Assembly: GCF_030160835.1 (NCBI RefSeq)
Contig: NZ_BSPC01000005.1
Coordinates: 124,001-188,000, forward strand
Origin: Labrys miyagiensis
GTDB lineage: Bacteria; Pseudomonadota; Alphaproteobacteria; Rhizobiales; Labraceae
DNA: 64,000 nt
Direction of reading: 5' to 3'
This document shows, one piece after another, positions 58,555 through 64,000 of the stretch. The notes under the pieces were generated by a model. That model was not told the origin of the DNA, did not search any database, and was given only the letters and a program-made list of their open reading frames with translations. Made by a program: the position numbers and the translations under genes. Every line of letters begins with the position of its first letter. The first letter of the stretch is position 1.

Positions 58555-58848
58555 ATGTCCCGCCGTTGCTCGCTGACTGCAAAGGGCGTCCAGTCTGGCC
58601 ACAAAGTGAGCCATTCGAACGTGAAGACCAAGCGCAAGTTCCTGCCGAACCTGCACAATGTCACGCTGATTTCCGACGTGCTCGGCCGCTCCATACGCCT
58701 GCGCGTGTCGAGCGCCGGCCTGCGCACTGTCGAGCACAATGGCGGCCTCGATGCCTGGCTGATCAAGGCCAGCAGCTCCGAGCTGTCGACCACGGCCGTG
58801 CGCCTGAAGCGCGAGATCGAGAAGAAGATCGCCACCGCCGCCCAGTAA
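58555..58848 (+). CDS. rpmB: 50S ribosomal protein L28
   Basis: A 97-residue ribosomal protein: [33 protein letters not shown], with the conserved core RRKFxPNL and the alphaproteobacterial C-terminal extension. AAGGA at 58,543-58,547 precedes the ATG; longer upstream frames are spurious. An intrinsic terminator follows. It is a single-gene unit right next to the island junction. Confidence 0.98.
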   Translation: MSRRCSLTAKGVQSGHKVSHSNVKTKRKFLPNLHNVTLISDVLGRSIRLRVSSAGLRTVEHNGGLDAWLIKASSSELSTTAVRLKREIEKKIATAAQ

Positions 58849-58872
58849 GCGGATCGGCCTTCTGGACGTTCG

Positions 58873-58902
58873 GGGCCGGAGCCTGGCGCTTCGGCCCTTT
58901 TT
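58873..58902 (+). terminator. Intrinsic terminator after rpmB
   Basis: GGGCCG (58,873-58,878) pairs with CGGCCC (58,892-58,897), followed by TTTTT, 24 bp after the rpmB stop. Confidence 0.75.
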
Positions 58903-59100
58903 GCGTTTGGTGTGCGCCGGCGGGGTGGTCGCTTCCTGCGATCCCGGGAAGTCTAACCAAAGCTTAATCCGCCGCCCCTTGACCCCCGCGCCCGAAATCG
59001 GCGATCAAGACGCGCCGGTTACCGGGCCCCTCTGGTGGATGATGGCATCCGCGATGTCGGAGCCGGCTTCGATCTCTCGAAGCATATGGGTCCGGTTCCG

Positions 59101-60102
59101 ATGTTCGATCTCCTGTCTTCCGATTTTGCCGGCCAGCCCGTCTGGATGTGGCTCGGCTTTCTGGCCTTCGTGGCGTTGCTGCTCGCCTTCGACCTCGGCG
59201 TGCTCAACCGCGACGACAAGGTCCTCGGCGTTGCTGAAAGTTTCAGGCTCTCGGCCGTCTATATCGCCATCGCCATGCTGTTCGGCGGGGCGATCTGGTG
59301 GGGTCTGGGAGAGCGGCCCGACGGCACCAGCCCCGCGCTCGACTATTTCACCGGCTATTTCATCGAAAAATCGCTGTCGATCGACAATGTCTTCGTCATC
59401 GCGCTGATCTTCCGCTATTTCGCCGTGCCGCCGGCCTTCCAGTATCGCGCGCTCGTCTGGGGCATCCTGGCTGCCGTGGTGCTGCGCGGCGTCATGATCC
59501 TGGCCGGTGCCAGCATCGTGCAGAGTTATGACTGGGTGCTCTATCTCTTCGCCGCCTTCCTCATCCTCACCGGCATCCGCATGCTGCTGGCCAGGGACGA
59601 AGGCTCCGAATTCAAGGAGAACAGGCTGGTGCGCCTCCTGCGCCGCCAGATGCGCGTCACCGACGGGCTGCATGGCAACGGCTTCCTGGTGCGCCAAGCG
59701 GAACCTGCCGGCGGTCGCATGCTGCTCCACGCCACGCCCCTGTTCCTGGCGCTGATCGTCATCAACGTCGCCGACATCATCTTCGCCGTCGATTCGGTGC
59801 CGGCGATCCTTGCCATCACCACGGACAGCTTCATCGTCTACACCGCCAACATCATGGCGATCCTCGGTCTCCGAGCCCTCTATTTCGCCCTCGCCGCCAT
59901 GATCGACCGCTTCCACTACCTGAAATATGCGCTCGCTCTCGTGCTCGTCTTCATCGGCGGCAAGATCTATTGGGGCCATCTCGTCGGCAAGGTGGATCCG
60001 GCCCTGGCCCTGGCCGTGACGGTGGCCATCATCGCGGGCGGCATCGTCTTCTCGCTCTGGAAGACCCGCGAGAAGGCAGAGGATCCTGCCTCGGTCCGAT
60101 GA
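59101..60102 (+). CDS. TerC/Alx-family integral membrane protein
   Basis: ATG 59,101 gives 333 residues beginning MFDLLSSDFAGQPVWMWLGF, which matches the start of the family; earlier in-frame ATGs (59,035, 59,086) add non-conserved sequence. About nine TM segments are visible. The family motifs EKSLSIDNVFVIALIF and NVADIIFAVDSVPAILAIT carry the conserved acidic residues. Members are linked to manganese export or tellurite resistance. I looked for a yybP-ykoY-type manganese riboswitch in the leader and did not see one. Confidence 0.88.
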   Translation: MFDLLSSDFAGQPVWMWLGFLAFVALLLAFDLGVLNRDDKVLGVAESFRLSAVYIAIAMLFGGAIWWGLGERPDGTSPALDYFTGYFIEKSLSIDNVFVIALIFRYFAVPPAFQYRALVWGILAAVVLRGVMILAGASIVQSYDWVLYLFAAFLILTGIRMLLARDEGSEFKENRLVRLLRRQMRVTDGLHGNGFLVRQAEPAGGRMLLHATPLFLALIVINVADIIFAVDSVPAILAITTDSFIVYTANIMAILGLRALYFALAAMIDRFHYLKYALALVLVFIGGKIYWGHLVGKVDPALALAVTVAIIAGGIVFSLWKTREKAEDPASVR

Positions 60103-60361
60103 TATCGGCGCGTGTGAAGGCAGCGTGGCTTCCTCCTAAAGTTGATCTGTTTCGGTGGAAACAGACCGGCTAGAATACGCCCGTCAAAATGCTTGTGCCT
60201 CATCTTGCCCACCAGTTCCCGTGGGCAGGCAATGTGGCGGGGTTGCTCGGGTTTTACCGAGGTCAACGTTCCAACTATCCGTCTCAACTGTCATTTTTCC
60301 GAAGGCCGGCCCGGCGCGCCGGGCCTTGCCTCGGTGCCGCGTTCGAGCGAGGAGAATCACG

Positions 60362-60607
60362 ATGACGACTTCCAGCCTGAAAATCCGTCCGGCGTTGTTT
60401 GCCGCCGCCGTGGCACTGGGCGCCCTGGCGCCCCTGCCGGCCCTGGCGCAGTATGACAACGGCTATGGTGGCGGCTACAATCAGGACAATCAGCCGCGCT
60501 ATCAGCAATACCGGCCGCATTGCTACTATCGCAATGTCAAGGTCTATGACGACTACTCCGGGCGCTATGTCGTCCGCCGCCAGCGCGTGTGCGACCAGAG
60601 CTACTAG
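60362..60607 (+). CDS. Small exported protein, Tyr/Gln-rich
   Basis: An 81-residue protein with a signal peptide (SSLKIRPALFAAAVALGALAPLPALA, cleavage at ALA-QYD). The ~55-residue mature part is rich in Tyr, Gln and Arg (YDNGYGGGYNQDNQ; CYYRNVKVYDDYSGRYVVRRQRVC) with two Cys that could form a disulphide. GAGGAG precedes the ATG. Similar small periplasmic proteins are common in Hyphomicrobiales; the function is unknown. Confidence 0.75.
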   Translation: MTTSSLKIRPALFAAAVALGALAPLPALAQYDNGYGGGYNQDNQPRYQQYRPHCYYRNVKVYDDYSGRYVVRRQRVCDQSY

Positions 60608-60740
60608 ATCATCGCCGCGTGTTTCCTGTCACGGCGCAGACACGATCCTTGCCATATCGCCTGCAGAAGAAGATTTTGTCTCGCTGGGTTTCCGCCTGCT
60701 TCCCCGTGAAGCGGGCGGGTTTCGACAAGGAAGCGTCAAC

Positions 60741-61349
60741 ATGCTCATTCATCGCCGTTCCCTGCTGATCGGGTTGGCCCTTGCCGGCGCGCGGCCAGGC
60801 TTTGCCGCCGCCGCCATGCAGATCATCGAGGCGGGCTCGGTCGTCCAGGTCACGGGCCAGAGCACCGGCCAGCTCAAGGGCGAGAAGCGTACCCTCTCGG
60901 TCGGCGATTCCGTCTTCATCGACGACATGCTCACCACGGGCGCCGGCGCGAGGCTCGGCGCCAAGCTCGGCGAGATGACCCGCCTGTCGCTGGGCGAGCG
61001 TACCCGGGTGCGCATCGACAAGTTCCTGGTCGACCGTGGCGGCGAGCTCGTGCTCGAGCGCGGCGCCATCCTGTTCGACCGGCCCGACGACAAGCCCTCG
61101 GGCACGCTCAACGTCACCACGCCCTTCGGCTTGATCGCGGCGCGCGGCACCAAGTTCTTCGCCGGGCCCAGCAATGGCGTGTTCGGCGTCTTCGTCGAGC
61201 ATGGGCTGGTGACGGTGAAGACCCGCGGAGGGCAGGTTTCGCTGAGCAACGGCCAGGGCACGGATTTGAAAAGCCGCAGCGCTCCCCCGACCGCGCCCCA
61301 CAGTTGGGGTGATATGCGCATCGCCCAGGCGCTGGCGAGCGTGACGTGA
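60741..61349 (+). CDS. Exported FecR-domain protein
   Basis: A 202-residue protein. The N-terminal signal LIHRRSLLIGLALAGARPGFAAAA has Arg-Arg but not a full Tat motif. The mature part is a single FecR domain: SVGDSVFIDDMLTTGAGARLGAKLGEMTRLSLGERTRVRIDKF followed by TPFGLIAARGTKFFAG. Unlike FecR anti-sigma factors it has no TM or sigma-binding N-terminal region, so it is probably a periplasmic protein of the stand-alone FecR class. It ends at a palindromic terminator-like repeat. Confidence 0.82.
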   Translation: MLIHRRSLLIGLALAGARPGFAAAAMQIIEAGSVVQVTGQSTGQLKGEKRTLSVGDSVFIDDMLTTGAGARLGAKLGEMTRLSLGERTRVRIDKFLVDRGGELVLERGAILFDRPDDKPSGTLNVTTPFGLIAARGTKFFAGPSNGVFGVFVEHGLVTVKTRGGQVSLSNGQGTDLKSRSAPPTAPHSWGDMRIAQALASVT

Positions 61350-61350
61350 G

Positions 61351-61381
61351 GGTGTGCCGGTCTCCAGACCGGCATCTTTTT
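61351..61381 (+). terminator. Palindromic repeat acting as likely terminator of fecR-like gene
   Basis: GCCGGTCT CC AGACCGGC (61,356-61,373) is a perfect 8-bp stem followed by ATCTTTTT. It is a member of the GTGCCGGTCT dispersed family, placed 2 bp after the stop codon. Confidence 0.75.
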
Positions 61382-61411
61382 GTCCGATTTAGCGGCTCCA
61401 CGCTCCCAGGG

Positions 61412-62044
61412 TCACGCCATCAATTCGTTCGATGGCGTCGTGCCGCGCACGATCGCCGGGCGCCAGGCCTTGAAGCTCGCCCAGTCGGCTCGGGTCAGGC
61501 TGAAGCGGTCGATCGGCAGGGCGCCGCCGCGGGCCGGCGCGTGGCGCAGGCCCGAATTGACGTAGCGCAGGCCGCATTTCTCCATCACGCGGCGTGAGGC
61601 CTCGTTGATGACGCGGCATTCGCCGGTGACCGTGGCGATCCCGAGGGTCGAGAAGCCGTGGTCGATCAATGCGCGCGCCGCCTCGGTAGCCAGGCCCTGG
61701 CCCCAATGGCGCTGTCCCAGCCAGTAGCCGATTTCGGCGCTGTCGCGTTTGGGGAAACGCAGACCGACGCAACCGAGAAAATTGCCGCTCTCCTTGCATT
61801 CGATGGCGAAGGCCAGCTCCTTGCCGGCCTGGCGGGCTTCCGCCTGGAAATGCACGAAGTCCAGCGCGTCGCTCTCGGCATAGGGGAAGGGCAGGCGGCC
61901 CGTCATCAGGGCCACGGCCGGATCATTGGCGAGGGCGGCCATCCCGGGCACATCGGCAAAACGCGGGGAACGCAGGATCAGGCGCTCCGTCTCGATCTCG
62001 ATGGTGGGTAAGATCTCGGCCGGGAGAATTTCGAGAGGGGACAT
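61412..62044 (-). CDS. GNAT-family N-acetyltransferase
   Basis: A 210-residue acetyltransferase of the RimJ/RimL-like GNAT group: TERLILRSPRFADVPGMAAL, then LGCVGLRFPKRDSAEIGYWLGQRHWGQGLATEAARALIDHGF, with the acetyl-CoA-binding QxxGxG/A signature as HWGQGLA. GGAG lies upstream of the ATG. It is downstream of rpmA on the same strand; the rplU-rpmA-GNAT order is characteristic of Hyphomicrobiales. The substrate is unknown. Confidence 0.9.
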   Translation of the reverse strand: MSPLEILPAEILPTIEIETERLILRSPRFADVPGMAALANDPAVALMTGRLPFPYAESDALDFVHFQAEARQAGKELAFAIECKESGNFLGCVGLRFPKRDSAEIGYWLGQRHWGQGLATEAARALIDHGFSTLGIATVTGECRVINEASRRVMEKCGLRYVNSGLRHAPARGGALPIDRFSLTRADWASFKAWRPAIVRGTTPSNELMA

Positions 62045-62175
62045 GGGGCAGCTCCAGGCATGAAAAAGGGGCGATTGGATCTCTCCACCGCCCCCGCTGC
62101 AACCTGAGTCCCATTTGGGGCATTTTCAGGTCCGCCGGGTCCAGTGGAGCCGGCGGAGCTGATGTCCCGCCGGGT

Positions 62176-62457
62176 TTATTCTGCTGCTACTTTCATCGCG
62201 GCCTCTGGGGCGGCGACATTGACGTAAATTCGGCCGTTGGCACGCGTGCGGAAGTCGACTCGGCCGTCACAAAGGGCGAAAAGGGTATGATCTTTGCCCA
62301 TGCCGACATTCACGCCGGGGTGCCACTTCGTGCCGCGCTGGCGCACGATGATGTTGCCGGCAATCACTTCTTCCGAACCGAACTTCTTGACGCCCAAGCG
62401 TTGGCCGCGCGAATCACGACCGTTGCGCGACGAACCGCCTGCCTTTTTGTGAGCCAT
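62176..62457 (-). CDS. rpmA: 50S ribosomal protein L27
   Basis: A 93-residue protein: [27 protein letters not shown], the invariant N-terminus reaching the peptidyl-transferase centre, then [27 protein letters not shown]. It lies 151 bp downstream of rplU in the same operon. Confidence 0.98.
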   Translation of the reverse strand: MAHKKAGGSSRNGRDSRGQRLGVKKFGSEEVIAGNIIVRQRGTKWHPGVNVGMGKDHTLFALCDGRVDFRTRANGRIYVNVAAPEAAMKVAAE

Positions 62458-62608
62458 GGCGATAACTCCTCGAATTCTGTCTACGCCGGTGCTGTGACGC
62501 GGCGGTGAAATCCATCAATTCGGGCCGACAATGCCCGAAAACGGGCAGGGTGTCGACCCCATGAAACGAAATGCTGCCTGTTACGCCCCTTTCGGGCCGA
62601 AACGGGAT

Positions 62609-63253
62609 TTACAGATCCTTGCCCGAAGCGAGCTCGGCCTGGTCGGCCTTGGCGCGCGGCGGCTTGCCGGCCAGAAGCTCCTTGGCCTGGGTGACCCACT
62701 CTTCGCGGGTCGCGCGGCCTCGCAAAGCGAGTTCCTCGTCCCACTTGGCGACGTCCTCGTCGGTCCAGGCGGCGATCTCGTTCCAGCTGACGATGCCGGC
62801 GGCCCGCAGCTTCTTTTCGATGGTCGGACCGATGCCCGAGATCAGCGAGAGGTTCGAGACATCGAGTTCGCCAGCCGGAAGGGCGGCGACAGCAACGGGA
62901 GCTTCATCGGCCTTCGCAGCAGCCTTGGAGGGCTTGGCGCCGCCGGTGAGGATCTCGGAGATCCGTACCACGGTCTGGTGCTGGCGATGGCCGCGCTTGC
63001 GCTTGGAATTCTGGCGGCGGCGCTTCTTGAAAGCGATGACCTTGTCGTCGCGGTCATGCTCGACCACTTCGGCGGCAACCGAAGCGCCAGCAACCGTGGG
63101 GGTGCCGAAAGTCAGGCCGGCGTCACCGCCAACGGCCAGGATTTCCGGGAATACGATGACTTCTCCAACCTTGGCGTCGAGCTTCTCGACACGGAGAACG
63201 TCGTTCTGATTGACGCGGTATTGCTTACCGCCCGTCTTGATGACCGCGAACAT
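62609..63253 (-). CDS. rplU: 50S ribosomal protein L21 with C-terminal helix-hairpin-helix extension
   Basis: A 214-residue protein. Residues 1-103 are the standard L21 ([14 protein letters not shown] ... [23 protein letters not shown]). An Ala/Lys-rich linker follows, then a domain [60 protein letters not shown], a helix-hairpin-helix-like fold seen in many Hyphomicrobiales L21 proteins. Usual bacterial L21 is ~103 residues, so the protein is doubled in length. It is first gene of the rplU-rpmA-GNAT unit. Confidence 0.97.
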   Translation of the reverse strand: MFAVIKTGGKQYRVNQNDVLRVEKLDAKVGEVIVFPEILAVGGDAGLTFGTPTVAGASVAAEVVEHDRDDKVIAFKKRRRQNSKRKRGHRQHQTVVRISEILTGGAKPSKAAAKADEAPVAVAALPAGELDVSNLSLISGIGPTIEKKLRAAGIVSWNEIAAWTDEDVAKWDEELALRGRATREEWVTQAKELLAGKPPRAKADQAELASGKDL

Positions 63254-63454
63254 GTTTATCCTCGTTCGGACCCGGCATTCTGTTCGAGGCTCCTTGCGGA
63301 CATCCTGAACGGCCGGCTTTTCCAGGTCGTTGATATCTGCCGCCTCCGAGCATTGCGGGAGCAGCCACGAAAAAATGCACGCGGTCCGAGGGCCGCGCGC
63401 TGGGGTGGCTTATACAGCGATAAGCCGGAGAGTCAAGGAAAGTGCGGGAGATTT

Positions 63455-63582
63455 GGTGTGCCGGTCTTCGGGCCGGCACGGAATCGGAGCTTTGGCGGAG
63501 AGGGTGCCGTTCCCCTGCCGATCTGGAGATTGGCACACCAGTGTGGCGCGAGTTCGGTGTGCCGACCTCCAGGTCGGCAGGG
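63455..63582. repeat. Cluster of three GTGCCGRTCT palindromes
   Basis: Units lie at 63,455-63,480 (GGTGTGCCGGTCTTCGGGCC..), 63,515-63,539 (inverted, ..CTGGAGATTGGCACACC) and 63,556-63,582 (GGTGTGCCGACCTCCAGG..). They are spaced 35 and 17 bp apart with alternating orientation, between divergent rplU and the glycine-rich gene. They belong to the same family as at 6,555, 16,786 and 61,351. Confidence 0.8.
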
Positions 63583-63702
63583 AACCTCAGCGTCACCACA
63601 ATGGGCACCGTCTCCGTCCCGGTCCAAGAACCAGTACACCAACCGCGCGAATAATTTCTTGCCCTACGTGTTCTTCCCACATTCACCCAATGGAGAAACA
63701 CC

Positions 63703-64000
63703 ATGTCCCTGATGTCTTCGACGGTCCGCAAGGTGGCCGTCACAGCCCTAGCCTCAGCCTTCATGCTCACAGCCGGTGCGGTCTTCGCCTCCGGTGGAGG
63801 TGGTGGAGGTGGCGGTTCTGGAGGTGGTGGTTCGGGCGGGGGCTCAGGTGGCGGTGGTGGCATGGGCGGTGGTGGCATGGGCGGTGGCGGTGGAGCCGGT
63901 GGCGGCAATGGCGCCGCCATGAAGGGCAAGCCGATCACCGACATGACCACCTGCCCCAAGGGCCAGGTCTGGAGCACGAAGAAGAAGGCCTGTCTCAAGA
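63703..64000 (+). CDS. Glycine-rich exported protein, 3'-truncated by window
   Basis: Open from ATG 63,703 (GGAG at about 63,692) to the end of the window with no stop. The signal peptide is SLMSSTVRKVAVTALASAFMLTAGAVFA. A low-complexity stretch of Gly with Ser and Met follows (about residues 33-67), then a compact tail KGKPITDMTTCPKGQVWSTKKKACLK with two Cys spaced like the CPKGxVWxxKKKxC motif of small rhizobial periplasmic proteins. The function is unknown. Confidence 0.8.
   Translation, partial: MSLMSSTVRKVAVTALASAFMLTAGAVFASGGGGGGGGSGGGGSGGGSGGGGGMGGGGMGGGGGAGGGNGAAMKGKPITDMTTCPKGQVWSTKKKACLK

Noticed and set aside
58930-59100. Possible manganese riboswitch before the TerC gene
   Set aside because: I could not find the conserved paired elements of the yybP-ykoY class in the leader.
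59005-59979. Leftward 324-codon frame opposite terC
   Set aside because: Asp/Glu/His-rich shadow of a membrane-protein gene; no start signal.
63225-63998. Leftward proline-rich frame at the right end
   Set aside because: The poly-Pro is the antisense of the glycine-rich exported protein, and the frame crosses palindromic repeats and the rplU start.

Overview
The window is a chromosomal segment of an alphaproteobacterium, most likely of the order Hyphomicrobiales (Rhizobiales). The evidence is the block hemE-hemJ-rho-mnmE-mnmG-rsmG-parA-parB, the rplU-rpmA-GNAT cluster, an L21 protein with a long C-terminal extension, high G+C, and several families of dispersed extragenic palindromes. I cannot name the genus. 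Because hemE and parAB lie close to the replication origin in many alphaproteobacteria, the window is probably origin-proximal.

Bases 1-28,110 are core chromosome. They hold haem synthesis (hemE, partial; hemJ), rho, a thioredoxin-domain DUF255 protein, tRNA-modification genes (mnmE, mnmG), rsmG, and parA/parB with one perfect parS site and an inverted pair of near-parS sites. Next come xth, a DUF3108 protein, an EamA exporter with a divergent AraC regulator, mtaB, dapF, a TetR/tautomerase pair, maeB, a ROK protein, a HAD phosphatase, two SDR dehydrogenases, an O-methyltransferase/TetR pair, and a small protein with a caspase-like His/Cys pattern.

Bases 28,160-58,268 are an integrated mobile defence island of about 30.1 kb. 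It sits in the anticodon loop of a tRNA-Thr(CGT) gene. The chromosomal gene is split into a 3' half (28,111-28,159) and a 5' half (58,269-58,307), and the island carries a complete replacement tRNA-Thr at 58,098-58,173. The backbone is a tyrosine integrase, a hypothetical gene, an AlpA-like regulator and a Toprim/RecA-like replication protein, which resembles a satellite or P4-type element. The cargo is: (i) a four-gene leftward operon (small GD-repeat membrane protein, STAND-like GD-repeat protein, MoxR AAA+ ATPase, and a large membrane protein with a vWA-like domain and Sel1/TPR repeats) resembling NTPase-based conflict systems; (ii) a PD-(D/E)XK-like protein divergent from an XRE regulator; (iii) an OLD-like ATPase missing its second half, abutting an E2-like gene with an in-frame stop; (iv) a complete but unusual BREX operon, HTH-brxE-brxA-brxB-brxC-pglX-[RelA/SpoT synthetase]-pglZ-brxL. 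In that operon pglX is split by an ATGA stop/start overlap, and an apparently intact alarmone-synthetase gene is overlapped on both sides by pglX and pglZ. The alarmone synthetase inside BREX is the strongest candidate for something undescribed.

Bases 58,308-64,000 return to core chromosome: rpmB, a TerC membrane protein, two small exported proteins including a FecR-domain protein, GNAT, rpmA, rplU, a cluster of palindromic repeats, and the start of a glycine-rich exported protein cut by the window end.
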